A stretch of 64,000 nucleotides of DNA from Axinella damicornis (GCA_963931865.1 OZ007505.1:12848868-12912867), one strand, 5' to 3'. Counted from the first letter of the stretch, positions 1 to 10,865 are shown. Made by a program: numbers and translations. Notes: generated from the sequence alone by a model not told the origin.

Positions 1-513
1 TTAACATACCTTCACTCTGCTCCAGAAAAAAAGTTGGGTGAGGCTGTGGGGGGTAGAAGTGGAGATAATTATACAGTGGTTCATGCTATGTCTGCAGTGT
101 AGCCTGCAATTTTTAAAGTCAAGGTATACCCCCAAGCGTTCTTTGGACAATAAAAGAGCTGGGGAGTGCACCTTGAACACTTGAGAACTACTGCTCTCAA
201 AAAAGTATTATCATTTTGCCAAAAAACCTGCTTAACAGTTTGATCTTGTAAGACTCACCGATTTTAGCCAATCGTACTCCATGATGAGTTAGTTGAGGGG
301 TGATCCTAAGTTGTTCGAGACGGGTAAATCACTCTGAAGTTCCTCGAGAGATATGCTGGCCCACGATCTACGAGTACAGTACATACTGTGTAGCTAGCTC
401 ATGCACGCACGAGGAGACTAATCACGATCACATGATTGTACAACTCACGTCGCTTCAATTAAAACCCACAACTTCCTTTTCATGTACAGTGTGTTTACAT
501 ACAACTGCGATAA
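1..513. other. Intergenic or intronic sequence, nothing recognised
   Basis: AT-rich sequence without a splice-flanked ORF or clear repeat. The open frame at 300-722 lacks protein-like composition and mostly overlaps the minus-strand repeat fragment that begins at 514, so I do not call it a gene. Confidence 0.4.
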
Positions 514-900
514 TTAGTTTATCAACACGGCGTGCGCACAACACACACCTGGAGCCTGAGGCAGCCTTAACCGCCTTGAGTCTATGTGCACTTTACTGTC
601 ATCTATGTACATTACCCCTCCACTGTATGCTGAATTCGACCTCAAATTTGATCCGTCTATGTACATTCTGCTGTCATCTTTGTACATTGCCCCTCCACTG
701 TGCGCTGAATTCCACTTCATAATAAATTTTGTAGATCCGCTCATATTCACCAACTTGCAGAGAACTGCAGCCAAGCCTCCACCATAGTGTGGTGCAGAGT
801 TGTTGGTGAAGGTTGTATCTCTGGGTATGTGCAAGCTGCTGTCCGATGCATACACTGCTCCACCAGTTCTGATAGCAATGCTATACCCCTGAACATGTTC
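514..900 (-). pseudogene. Fragment of a GGAxY-repeat (POMP-like beta-helix) protein
   Basis: The minus-strand frame holds about four imperfect repeats of the pattern NSA-x(2)-GG-x-MY followed by D/S-rich stretches, for example NSAHSGGAMY and NSAYSGGVMY, with GGAVYASDSS upstream. This spacing is typical of right-handed parallel beta-helix repeats of the polymorphic outer membrane protein type, which also occur in large secreted proteins of some invertebrates. The reading is open for about 113 residues and is then lost in both directions. No signal peptide, start or terminal domain is visible. I infer a partial exon or decayed copy; its function is unknown. Confidence 0.45.
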
Positions 901-2207
901 TTTCCTTGTAAATTCACGGTACCCTTTGTTGCAAAATTCCTATACCAATACTTGCAGCATGGTTGATATTGAAGGAGTTGACTGCAACTCTGCGCATGGA
1001 ATCGGATGCTTTGTAAAGCAGCTGACACGATTTGAACTTGTATCCATTAATGATGATATACCATAATTATGCAGCATTGAATTTGAAGTCTGTAAATGAA
1101 CAGTTATCAGTTGTCAATGTATTTTCCCGACTGATAGACTGGCACATGCATAGATGACACACACAGATGAAAGGCATTGCCTTGCTGCATGAGCATGTGC
1201 AGTCATTTCTAAATTTGTAGCTCTATCTTCCACAGAGAATAAGACCGCACTTGTCCAGATCATCATCACGCACCTCACCATCCCAAAGTGACAATGCCTG
1301 CACTGACCCCAAGCAGAGAGCACCTTGTCCACCATCAACAAGGACAACACTAGCTGAATACAATTCCCTGATCATAAAACATTCCTAGCATGTGCTGCAT
1401 GCATGCATGTGGTAATTGGTAGCCTCATCGCTACGTTAGCTACCAAATACCATACATGTACGTACTCCTTTCCCAAGCTGAAGGCTCCTCTACTGCAAGC
1501 GCTATGAAACTCCAGAAGCAGGAGCAGCCCAGAATGAAGTTATACTGTAGAAGGGAGTTTGATATTGATTGTTTAGTGCAGTATGCAGCCATAATCTCGT
1601 TAACTACATAGCAACACTGCAGGACTGCATGGATAGCTACTCCATAGTACTATGCATGAAGATGGAATTAGCGAAAACATACATGTACTCCTCTGGTGCC
1701 TACTGTACCATCTTTATTGCTGACTACAAGTGGTAGCAACTCACCTAGCTGCTGTTGTTCTGTACACAGTGAATAGACCTCAATTCTAGTGACAGCAATG
1801 TGGTTATACCTACTCATATATGATCACAGTACAGCAGTAATTAACTAAAACATGCCCTTTGCATGCTATTCATACATTTGAATTTCCCATCAAAGGGTTT
1901 GTGGTTTTGAGGGTAACTTAAGCGTCATACATGTACAATGTACAGTCATGTTCCAGTGGTCATCTATTTACAAGTATGAAGATAATTACATTATTATGAT
2001 ATCAGCCATCATGGATGCGCACCCTCCCTCACAATAGACCTTATTCGGCTAACGCGTGCGCCGACACTGGCGGCAAATTCCAATTACTTGCGTGGGTGTT
2101 CCGCACAGCTGCAACAGTTATAAACTAGCTTCTTGCTAACTGTACGTACGTTTTCAAGTAAAGATCATCAGTGAATACAGTACACTACTTTGTGTAGGTG
2201 GCATATT
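901..2207. other. No supported gene
   Basis: Contains short minus-strand frames (for example 1114-1350) of ordinary composition and scattered ATGCATG and GTACATG motifs. No splice-flanked coding stretch, tandem repeat or inverted repeat was found. Confidence 0.35.
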
Positions 2208-3042
2208 ACAACATGACTTAGACTTCAGAATCGTACCAAGCGTAATGCTTGGGACAAGTATAAGTCTCATGTCCCAAGTGTTATGCTTGGGACAAGTATA
2301 AGTCTCTTGTTCCAAGTGTTATGCTTGGGACAAGTATAAGTCTGACTTACATGGCCCAGTATTTATACACATATTTACTATCCTTATGTGGGACAAGTAT
2401 AAGTCACGGGGAGATTAAGTGAGCCCCTGCACTTATGGCATTAATGGTAACTGTAATGCAAAGCAAAGGTTAGTGAAGTTTGGCTCAATGAATTTCATGA
2501 ATAATTATATTTTCTACAGGTGGTGGGAAGTTGGCTCAATGAATTTCATGAATGAACTGCAATGCAAACCTGAAGTTGGCTAAATGTAATAATTTAATTA
2601 TGTAATGCGAAGTTGACTCAATGAATATCATGAATAGGTAATTAGCTAGGTATTATTGATAATATTAAAGTTTCATCAGCCAGTTGAGGGGCATCGCACA
2701 ACCACAGACAATACCCGGCCCAGTATAATGTACAGGTTTGGTATAATAATAGTACATGAATGTAACAACAGACTTAGTGTGTTCTATAACTACCGTAGTG
2801 TACTGAAGAGAGCAGGGGGACATCAGTATAACGTACCTGGGGGTTGACCTAGAAACACCTTACGTCTGTCCCATGGCACCCCTTCACAATCTCCCTCATT
2901 ATACATGTCTATCTCATCCGTCACCTCCCTGTTCGAATCTTACAGGTGTTATGCTTGTCCCAAGCATAACACTTGGGACATGAGACTTATACTTGTCCCA
3001 AGCATTACGCTTGGTACGATTCTCAAGTCTAAGTCATGTTGT
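2208..3042. mobile_element. Non-autonomous element with roughly 90-bp inverted ends
   Basis: The left end (2208 to about 2300) and right end (about 2955 to 3042) are near-perfect reverse complements, beginning ACAACATGACTTAGACTT. Each end carries repeats of CTTGGGACAAGTATAAGTCT around small palindromes built on CCAAGCRTAAYGCTTGG. The interior (2470-2640) has a degenerate direct repeat containing GGCTCAATGAATTTCATGAA three to four times. No transposase frame is present and no flanking duplication is evident. This is a MITE or foldback element of unassigned superfamily. Confidence 0.7.
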
Positions 3043-3079
3043 GAACTGCCTATAACATCCGCTAATATATTGTACTTAC

Positions 3080-3319
3080 CGACACTTCCCTATTGACTTT
3101 CTGTTTGGAATTCCTGGTTTGGGATCCGGAACCGCCACCAGCAACCACCTTTTCTAACATCAAGGCAATTTTCTTTTGCTCAGCTTGCACAGACTGGAGG
3201 GAATTCTTGACCTCCTGAATATCGCCCTGAGTGTTCTCTTGGTCAGCAGCAATAACTTGCAGTACTTCTTCAGATTTCTCCACCAATTGACATGTACATG
3301 ACAGTACCGCGTATTGCAT
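3080..3319 (-). CDS. Coiled-coil protein, candidate 5' exon
   Basis: The reading from an ATG at 3319 gives 80 codons and ends exactly at a strong donor (TCG|GTAAGT, minus strand). Residues about 12-60 are rich in E, Q, K, L and V with heptad-like spacing (EVLQVIAADQ, VKNSLQSVQAEQKKI), predicting a coiled coil, followed by a Gly/Ser stretch (AGGGSGS) and a basic segment. An alternative start in another frame lies at 3432 or 3360, so the true N terminus is uncertain. An NRF-1-like GCATGCGC lies upstream near 3467. The following exon is not identified; a long-inverted-repeat element begins only 38 bp into the intron. Confidence 0.45.
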
Positions 3320-3834
3320 GTTCTCTTTACATGTATCAGCTCCGCCTTATTCGAATTCATCGCTGCTAAAGGGACCGCTGTGAATGGCCATAAACAGTAA
3401 TCTTCTCTATTACGCGCAGCTGCGCATTGCATATTGGCAGCTGCTCTCGTCGAACAGGAACACTACGCATGCGCGGGTTACAAAATGACCTTTCACCTTC
3501 GCACTGAATGTACATGTATGCGCAAGTGCACTGACAAAGCTTGCAAGTCTGCGATTAACAGAGCCAGTTCCTGTTCCGTGTGGAGACAAGCATTCCACTT
3601 GACTGCCATTCCGTGAGTGTCTAGAGTATCCTTAACGGTTTTGTACATCGAAGCTCCCTTTAGGCAGTGCGCTTTAATTAGAATCATGATTCACTGCGCT
3701 GTCAGCGAGTGGGTAATACTGCATGTACTGCTAGTGGAATTGCAGGACGTTGGGCTGCTAGCCTGAGCGAAGTGCATAGAGTGGTTGCATGCACAGTGCA
3801 ATTAATGACAGTCATCAGTGAGCATGGTACAACC

Positions 3835-4209
3835 TAGTCTCGTGTGGCCTGGCGCCCAGTCCCTTCCTGCGATGATTAGTGGGGCTGGGCGAAAGTGAGG
3901 AAGTAGGATCTGGTGACTCTGAACAGGCCGCTGTTTCACAATGGAATGTCCATATACATAATATTGCATGTGACCTACCTCAAGTAGTCATCCCATCCCA
4001 ACAGCACAGAGCCATGGCTATGTGCAAGCAGGAGCACTGCACAGTCTGCCTCAAGGACTTGCCGAAGAGTAGTACATGAAGGAGACAACAGTGAGACTTT
4101 CCAGAAGAGGCAAAAACATTTCAGTCGCCAGACCCTTCTTCCTCCCTCCCTTCCCCTTTCACCCTGTCCCACTAATCGTCACAGGAAGGGTCTAGGCCAT
4201 GCAAGACTA
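3835..4209. mobile_element. TAGTCTCG-family MITE, older copy
   Basis: The left end TAGTCTCGTGTGGCC matches, in inverse orientation, the right end ...AGGCCATGCAAGACTA, with both ends continuing into a CCCTTCCTGYGAYGATTAGT core. It resembles the copies at 38414 and 38605. No 9-bp duplication survives, so this looks like an older insertion. It has no coding capacity. Confidence 0.6.
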
Positions 4210-4483
4210 CTCAGGTCACAGAAATTATGAGACTAAAATACACTCATGTACATCATCAGACCTGTGTGTCAGGTTCGAGGAATTTGAACTGCATGTGCAT
4301 GTGCAAGTGATTTCGGTAAGTGCGAGATCCAAGCAAGCGAGTAAATATACACACACATGCACTGCGCAATGAAGTCACGCTAGTGTGGGGCTCGCTCATG
4401 CTCGCCCCAATAATGGTGTGGGTGGCAGTGTGCTCATGATTTTGAATGGAGCCATCATTCTAATTTTCCTTAGGTATTGAAGA

Positions 4484-5675
4484 ATGAAGCTTTGCTATTC
4501 AGCGTACAAGAAGATGGTGTGCCCGCACTGTCTGCACTTAGTTTTCCAGAAGACTTACGAAGAACACAGAAGATTGTACTATAACCCCGAAAAGAACGAG
4601 TGGATGAAAGAGTTGCCACATGAGCAAGATGTGGATCCAACAACAGCAGAGCCTCCCTCGTCCAATATGGAGTTCGTGAGTGATATGTCAAGTACTGCTA
4701 GTGATCCCCCAGACTGTGGTAGTTTGGATGCTTACTCAGAACCTGATAGTCCAGCTTTATCAGACAAATCTGTGAGCATTGAACCACAGGAGTACTCTAT
4801 AGCAATGATGATCAACTTCATCTGACTGAAGCTTACAGATTTCTCTACCCACAGTTGATCACAAGATCTACTCCATTTACTGCCAATGTCACTCTGAGAC
4901 GCTATGAACGACTTGATGTTTGTGGTCAAACATATGGCTCACTTTGTACTAACTCAGAACGTTCTTGTTACATCCTCGCTAACTGGAATGATGATGGACA
5001 AATAGACCCCTCATTGAATCCCAGTGACTACACCCCTGGTAGGGTTCTGTATTATGCACTCCATTCCATGGTCGTAGATGGTGAGATCAAGCAACATCTA
5101 TTTGCTCGAGTGGAATGGTATTTGGAACATCCCGAAAAGGAATCCCTTGGCAAGCCTTTACAGATATGGTACAATGGTCTGTTTCACCCACGTGGTCCTG
5201 CATTAGGCTTGGGCGGATTATTCCGGAATAATTTTGGGAATAATAGGTAGAGGTGAGATTCCGGAATAATGCAGGAATAATAGGTGTGGAAATTGGTATA
5301 ATTATATTCATTCAATCAATGTACACGTGCACACCGCGCCACAGCCGCCAATTCACGCATGCTACATAAATAATTTGCTAGTTCTAGTCCTGATGGCTGC
5401 CAGCAGTGGTACTAGTAGTTCAATAGACCCAGTGTGGAGTCTGATTCGGATGACATTGACTCCTCCGACGTCGAAGTGAGGTCACTGTTGAGCGTCCTTC
5501 GCTGCCCGAATTGAGAATAATTCGAGAATAATAGGTACTAGATTATGGGAATAATGGGTAGTTTTAGGGGAATCAAATGAAAGAATAATAGGTGGAAAAA
5601 CAGGAATAATCCGCCCAAGTCTATCCTGCATCATTCATCCCTGTACAACGTATTGCTAATAGGTTTGCCTACTAG
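4484..5675 (+). pseudogene. Decayed ORF, probably transposon-associated, interrupted by a MITE
   Basis: The first segment (4484 to about 4795) opens with MVCPHCLHLVFQKTYEEHRR, a CxxC...H-type motif seen at the N terminus of large transposon-associated proteins, followed by an acidic Ser/Pro region. The reading then moves frame near 4795 and continues as ...LTEAYRFLYPQL..., RRYERLDVCGQTYGS and WYLEHPEKESLGKPLQIWYN up to 5203. It is cut by the element at 5204-5623 and resumes after it to a stop at 5673-5675 in a PVQRI-containing tail. The two lesions (a frame change and an insertion) make it non-functional. I assign no family; the link to mobile elements is recall plus inference. Confidence 0.6.
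5204..5623. mobile_element. hAT-type MITE
   Basis: This 420-bp element has inverted ends of about 21 bp (TAGRCTTGGGCGGATTATTC... with one mismatch) and a perfect 8-bp duplication TCCTGCAT at 5196-5203 and 5624-5631. The 8-bp duplication and GGGCGG-rich terminus fit the hAT superfamily. The interior is built of repeated GGAATAATAGGT-like units and has no transposase. It sits inside the C-terminal part of a decayed ORF, whose reading matches up again when the element and one duplication are ignored. Confidence 0.85.
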
Positions 5676-6375
5676 TACCATGTACTCAGTGATGAACAGT
5701 TAATTACAGTTAGCTGATGTGTGGGTATACTGTTTACATAATAAACAATTATCTATTCAACACCCACTTAAGAAGCCACCACCCATAGTACTACCTACTG
5801 GACAAGCAACCTGCAAAGTACCGTATTTGCCTGTATGTACAAAAACTATACTTCTAGTGTAATAATTATTGTTATGTAACTATCTGTTGTTCTTCAAGAA
5901 TGCAATTTTACTGTATGGCATGCATCGGCCTTCCTTGATGCACACCAATCCTTATATTTTGTTCTAGAAAAAGTTTCATGTGCTTGCTCTCTATGTATTG
6001 GTGTAGCTATGTATACAGCTTGAGGTAACACTGAACTATAGCTATAGACTCAGTACATGCACCATCCTGGTAGCTAGCTAGTTGCTTGGCCGGAGGTAAT
6101 ACATTGAATCCATATTCATTGCACAACTACAAAACTTGCATTAAATCCATAGTACTAGACAAGTTATCATCTGACCAAAACTTTTATCAAACCATAATAT
6201 TTTGAAATAGTTTTGTTTCCTATGAAATGTTACTAAACCTGATGTTAAGTTTTGTACAAATACTGTAAGCATTAAACTCGTGCTAATTTCTACTTCAGAT
6301 TTAGGACAGATTTAAGGAGAAACCAAACTCCACGGAATGCATTTTTTTCTGTGGTGGATCGATCACTCACTACAG
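5676..6375. other. Intron-like sequence, nothing recognised
   Basis: AT-rich, with GCTAGCTAG-type simple motifs. It ends in a pyrimidine-poor acceptor (TCACTACAG) for the WD40 exon. No additional WD repeat exon was found here. Confidence 0.35.
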
Positions 6376-6494
6376 ATTTGGGACCGCAAATCTCTCAGCT
6401 GCACCACAGTACTGCGGGGTCACACTGAGGCGGTGTGGTGCCTGCAGTATGATGACAGAGTCATCGTCACTGGATCAGAGGATTCCACTATCAG
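6376..6494 (+). CDS. WD40-repeat exon, beta-TrCP/F-box-WD type
   Basis: The 119-nt exon lies between an acceptor (CACTACAG|) and a donor (ATCAG|GTACAG). It encodes IWDRKSLSC followed by a nearly complete WD repeat with the hallmarks GH ([14 protein letters not shown]) and GSEDSTIR. The sequence is closest to what I recall of the WD propeller in F-box/WD proteins of the BTRC/FBXW11 type, which recognise phosphodegrons for SCF ubiquitin ligases. The exon enters in phase 0 and leaves in phase 2. No neighbouring WD exon was found in the window, so this may be one exon of a gene with very long introns, or an isolated fragment. Confidence 0.75.
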
Positions 6495-6504
6495 GTACAG
6501 TGTA

Positions 6505-6800
6505 CAGTGATAGGTGAGGGTGTGATGGGTGAGCAGGGTGTGATGGGTGAGGGTGTGATGGGTGAGGGTGTGATGGTGATGGTGTGATGGGTGAGGGTGT
6601 GATGGTGAGGGTGTGATGGGTGAGGGTATGATGGGTGAGGAGGGTGTGGGGTGTGATGGGTGAGGGTGTGATGGTGAGAGTATGATGGGTGAGGGTGTGA
6701 TGGTGAGGGTGTGATGGGTGAGGAGGGTGTGATGGGTGAGGGTGTGATGGGTGATGAGGGTGTGATGGGTGAGGGTGTGATGGTAAGGGTGTGATGGGCA
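6505..6800 (+). repeat. GTGATGGGTGAGG minisatellite
   Basis: About 290 bp of variable 8- to 16-bp units based on GGTGAGGGTGTGATG, starting ten bases after the WD40 exon donor. All three minus-strand frames stay open as Pro/His/Ser low-complexity, which is a by-product of the repeat and not a gene. Confidence 0.9.
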
Positions 6801-7378
6801 ATGGGAACACATGAAGTTGGCGCAATATTCTGTGAGACCAGTGCATTGGAATCGACAAAATTTAATGTAGAAAAATTCTTAGTGAGTTGTTTACCTGGTT
6901 CCTGGTCCTCGGACCTCAGACTCACCTGTGCAGTATGAAGAATAGGGACTGGACCCTAGTTGTTACATGACAGTGTAATTGTGTAAGAGCAACTGTGGGG
7001 CTCACGATGGTGGTTACTTAACAAACCAGCTGCAGGAGCGCATAATGGTGTAAAGAGCGTCATCATGCTCTCCTGACATGAGTAGCCAGAAAGGAGTCAC
7101 TAGTTGGATGTCACTGCATGTGAAGCTTGATAGGCAGTACTCCCACGGAAAAACTTCAGTAGGATCCAAGAGCTTCTGAATGCTGGTGGGTAAGCCTGTG
7201 CATTGCACTTATATCTGGATAGAGATTACTTCACAATAAGGAACTACTACACAGCCATTGTTCATAAACGATAACATTGACGTATCCTTTTCAATATTGC
7301 CATCACAGAGGGTGATACTCTAAAGAATTAACATGTCGCTGTCATTATCACACAGCCCCTTACCTCCTGGGCAGAATA

Positions 7379-7968
7379 CAGGGGCGGATCCAAGGGGGGG
7401 GGGGGGGGGGGGGGGGGGGGGTGGGGGGGGGGGGTACAGGAGGCTGTAGCCCCCCCCCTTTCCAGTCTCCGACCACACCCCTTTTTACAACGTGTAGACC
7501 ACGTGCACACAGCGAATCTTCGTCGGACTCTGCATGACATTGGTGATTCACAACTAGTCACATTTACCTTTCCACATCGAGGATAAGACGTTCACAGGAT
7601 GACACGGGAACCAGAAAGCAGTGAGTGCAGTGCAAAAGCTCGAAGGCGCTTACGAGAGATGGCTGAAAATGGACGGTTGAAAAATTTTCTGCCCTTCGCG
7701 CGGAGTCTCTCCACAGCATCGATCGGTGTTGCTACTCGTAAATCTGAAACTTGCAGTGCAAAGCACGAAAGTGGCCACGAGAGCCCATCCTGACAACTGA
7801 AAAATGAAGGCGTAAAATTTATTCCACGCTTTGCGCGGACTGATCGGCGCTACGCGCCTCTATGCACTGCCTATGGCAGCATTCAATTGTGCTATTAGCC
7901 CCCCCCCCCCCCCCCCCCCCCCCCCCACCCCCCCCCCCCCCCTTTCACAAATCCTGTATCCGCTCCTG
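7379..7968. mobile_element. hAT-like element with 5-bp duplication, copy 1
   Basis: The ends are CAGGGGCGGATCCAAGG and, inverted, CAGGAGCGGATACAGGA. Flanking GAATA occurs at 7374-7378 and 7969-7973. The interior has a G-run near 7394-7440 and a C-run near 7900-7942, and an internal segment (about 7610-7870: AGTGCAAAGC, GCCCATCC, TCCACGCTTTGCGCG) shared with the elements at 31975 and 38472. No intact transposase is present. Terminal CAG(G/T)G and shared interior suggest hAT affinity; the 5-bp duplication is shorter than the usual 8. Confidence 0.7.
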
Positions 7969-8057
7969 GAATAAGGAGACAAGCTACATATAAGCAAGCA
8001 TTGATCTCAGCCGAATTTCCCATATCTCTCGTTTTAAGGCTGTACTGAATGGTGTCC

Positions 8058-8334
8058 TAGCCCTATTCCCAGGCCATTACCACTACCAGTATTTGATCGC
8101 TTGCAGTAAGCCAAAATGGTCGAGGGAAGGCCGGAGATACTTTATCACTTGAGTGATGTCACTCTCCTTCTTTCTACTACAATCATGTAGTGGGGACGGC
8201 CACTGTTTGGTGCTCCGTCCAAGGGCTTGAGACTGGAGACCTTGTTGCAACATTAACAATGCAGCATAAAAAAGTGTACATTGTTTGGGATGTTGAAATG
8301 CAGTCGTGCCACTCCCGCCCTGGGAACGAGGCTA
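8058..8334. mobile_element. Degenerate TAGCCTCGTTCCCAGG-family element
   Basis: The left end TAGCCCTATTCCCAGGCC and right end CCCTGGGAACGAGGCTA are inverse matches of the family termini. The left arm carries the CAGTATTTGATCGCTTGCAG segment also seen at 15705 and 52279. The flanks do not give a clean 9-bp duplication. Confidence 0.5.
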
Positions 8335-9085
8335 ATTGGTATCTGGGATGGAGGTCACCACTTGAGTAAAACGCATACTAATAGATTCACCCCCTTCCTC
8401 TTCATTCTTGCCCACCGTATCTCTCTCACTCTCTCCAGGTCACAAGCTTCCCTCCTGAGAACATGACACACTTTATTGGGGGTCAGTCATTGCTTAAGCA
8501 GAACAACACAAAAAGAGAAGAAGAGATGCTCTGCGTGTGGGGAACGGGTGACTCTGTTCCACCATTGTTCTGTGTGGACTTGAGCAATGTTTTGTTGTAC
8601 AATTTAGTACAGGTGTCTACCATTACATTTATCTGCTGTATGTGTGGTCTTTGTGGATGTGTATGCAACGTGATGTCATCTGTTACAAGTGGGGATGGGG
8701 CCACTCCAAAACTAGACCATTGTCTTGTAGCCTCCATACGCTGAACATGCGCCTGGATATGAGCTAATATTATTGCCTTGATGTTGTTAACTGGTGGAGA
8801 TGAGGCAAGAACAGATCGACAAGTTCATTCCTTAACTAGGTGTTGCCATCTCATTTGGGACAGGCTTCATCCTCAAGCTCTCTCCTGCTTTGTATATTTT
8901 GACCCCATTGCTCAGTTCAAAGGTCAAGTAGGTGGAGCATAGTATCGATCCTTGGGCCATGCTTATTGCGGGTCACTTGAACTATACATGCAGCAATATT
9001 AGACGTTTTGCTACATAAGCAGCCTATAATCCATGCATGACACGGATCCTGCGTGTGCAATTTCCGCCATCAATCCTACACTACC
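8335..9085. other. No supported gene
   Basis: Short opposing frames at 8463-8744 overlap on both strands and neither is splice-flanked or protein-like. No repeats of note. Confidence 0.3.
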
Positions 9086-9310
9086 CAACCTGCCTACCCT
9101 CATGCACCCCACCCACCTACCCTCATGCACCCCGCCCACCTACCCTCATGCACCCCGCCCACCTACCCCATGCACCCACCTGCCCCCCCCCCCCCTACTC
9201 CCACCCCCCAATGCTCCCCACCCCCCCCCCCCCCCCCCCATGCTCCCCGCCCCCCAATGCTCCCCGCCCCCAATGCTCCCCACCCCCCAATGCTCCCCGC
9301 CCCCTGAGCG
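9086..9310 (-). repeat. C-rich minisatellite (CCCCAATGCTCCC units)
   Basis: Units of CTACCCTCATGCACCCCGCCC pass into CCCCAATGCTCCCCGCC units and a long C-run. The G-rich strand could form quadruplexes. The same unit types recur at 22836-23170, and a CAATGCTCC core recurs at 59497-59830. The three open plus-strand frames here are repeat artefacts. Confidence 0.85.
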
Positions 9311-9311
9311 A

Positions 9312-9416
9312 AGATGCAGCAAGGGTAAAGTTAGGGTGAGGGCTCACCTCACCTTAACCTCACCCGAGCTAAACCTAAGCCGGAATGGCTAGGACGCAAT
9401 TTCACTCGCTTTATAT
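9312..9416 (+). repeat. Dispersed repeat next to the minisatellite, cut by the gap
   Basis: This 105-bp stretch (GGGTAAAGTTAGGGTGAGGG, a GGTGAGGGCTCACCTCACC semi-palindrome, and CTCGCTTTATAT) matches 23178-23281 closely. Both copies directly follow the same C-rich minisatellite. It is therefore part of a larger dispersed element whose remainder lies in the assembly gap. Confidence 0.75.
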
Positions 9417-9616
9417 NNNNNNNNNNNNNNNNNNNNNNNNNNNNNNNNNNNNNNNNNNNNNNNNNNNNNNNNNNNNNNNNNNNNNNNNNNNNNNNNNNNN
9501 NNNNNNNNNNNNNNNNNNNNNNNNNNNNNNNNNNNNNNNNNNNNNNNNNNNNNNNNNNNNNNNNNNNNNNNNNNNNNNNNNNNNNNNNNNNNNNNNNNNN
9601 NNNNNNNNNNNNNNNN
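9417..9616. other. Assembly gap (200 N)
   Basis: Exactly 200 undetermined bases, which suggests a fixed-size scaffold gap. It follows a G/C homopolymer-rich minisatellite that is hard to sequence. Confidence 0.99.
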
Positions 9617-9771
9617 GAAAATGCTCTAAACAGGCGTGGTTAGAGTTGTGAAAAATGGCTTGTGTGTGAAGTTTGGAGCATCCAAAACCTTGGTAATGTG
9701 GTAACAAACCCAGACTACTGGCCCCTCTCCCATCACAGTGACAAGTGACAAGCCTGAGCTGGTAGTCCTCC

Positions 9772-9969
9772 TCAGCCTAAACCCGGACTATTGTCCAAAA
9801 AGCCATTCCAATGCACAAACCACACAGAATGGCATGTACTGCATCCCTTAGTGGCTTTGGATACCTTGTATATATAAGCCCATCGATGGGAGGCATTGTC
9901 CTTGCACACAGGTGCATACATCCTACTATATACATAGTGACCTTCACTGACCAAATCAGCTGACATCAT
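9772..9969 (-). CDS. Unrecognised short ORF, possible exon
   Basis: A 65-codon minus-strand frame (MMSADLVSEGHYVYSRMY..., ...WAYIYKVSK..., ...WFVHWNGFLDNSP) has balanced, protein-like composition with several Cys, Trp and Tyr residues. No clear donor or acceptor defines it and I do not recognise the family. It could be a decayed repeat-encoded frame. Confidence 0.22.
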   Translation of the reverse strand: MMSADLVSEGHYVYSRMYAPVCKDNASHRWAYIYKVSKATKGCSTCHSVWFVHWNGFLDNSPGLG

Positions 9970-10555
9970 TCACCTATGGATACATGAATCCGTTTAGTGA
10001 TGCTACCATAGAAACTCGCTAATGTTACTGTCCCAGCAAGGTGCTGTCCATGCATATTGAAGTCTTAGAGTCCAGCATTTCCATGTAGGATGCTGAACAG
10101 AGCAGACAATGCCAGACATCACTTTCTGATGGCTCATAATTTTGCTACCAGCACATAGCATGATGCATGTACACATGCAGTTGGAACGCACTCGGCGGCC
10201 CCAGAATGGCTCAGAACAGCTTCAGCGGTGGTGCATTGAAATTACATCAGATTCTATGGTAACAGAATAACAACACTCGTTGTGGTATCCAGAAAAACAT
10301 TTTTTGCTCCAATACCCCCACTAAAGTTGTTACACTGGAGAAAACAATGATGGTTGTGGTACCTGCGGTGCTGCTACTAATCCTGCTCGCAGGAGTGAGC
10401 TCTGTGTCCCTTGAAACTAGCGAACACAAGTTATATATTGTGATTACAGTACAGCATCACCAGCTAGACCCATGCCTAGCAACCTGGTGTCCACACCTGT
10501 TACTACCTCATGCGAGTCAGCATGGATTGCTGGGTGTTTGCACGTAGTTTCTCAC

Positions 10556-10693
10556 CATCTGAATTGTCTGGAGCACTCCTGGCCACCCTCTCATGCTTGC
10601 TCCCCTCGAGCTCCTCGTCCAACAGCTCCCGTACCTGCTCGTCCAATTGCTCCCGAACCTCCTGCAAGTAGGGGACTTCCTCCTCATCAGCAC
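10556..10693 (-). CDS. Acidic helical exon, unknown protein
   Basis: The exon is bounded on the minus strand by a pyrimidine-containing acceptor (TTTGTTATAG|GT) and a donor (CAGATG|GTGAGA). It encodes ADEEEVPYLQEVREQLD, then EQVRELLDEELEGSKHERVA and a Ser/Asp tail, a strongly charged helical segment. The plus-strand frame in this interval is Pro/Ala/Arg-rich and looks like its shadow. I do not recognise the family and found no in-phase neighbour. Confidence 0.45.
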
Positions 10694-10865
10694 CTATAAC
10701 AAACAGTATTATTGTACCTATACACTTTGTAAGCGGCACCGTATTTGAATGGGCAGCTTGTGCCATTGGCCTATTTTCTTTTCACAGTACTTACAATAGG
10801 GAATGTAAATGCCCACTCCACTAGCTAGCTCTCTTCTCCCACATACCACTCACTCAGCTCTTTTT

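Noticed and set aside
3835..4209. 9-bp duplication for the MITE at 3835-4209
   Set aside because: The flanks GGTACAACC and CTCAGGTCA do not match.
6420..6925. Overlapping 127-144-codon Pro/His/Ser/Thr frames on the minus strand
   Set aside because: All arise from the GGTGAGGGTGTGATG minisatellite; three frames are open at once and nothing but the repeat is encoded.
9385..9707. Frames spanning the N block
   Set aside because: Undetermined bases translate as X; there is no evidence of coding.
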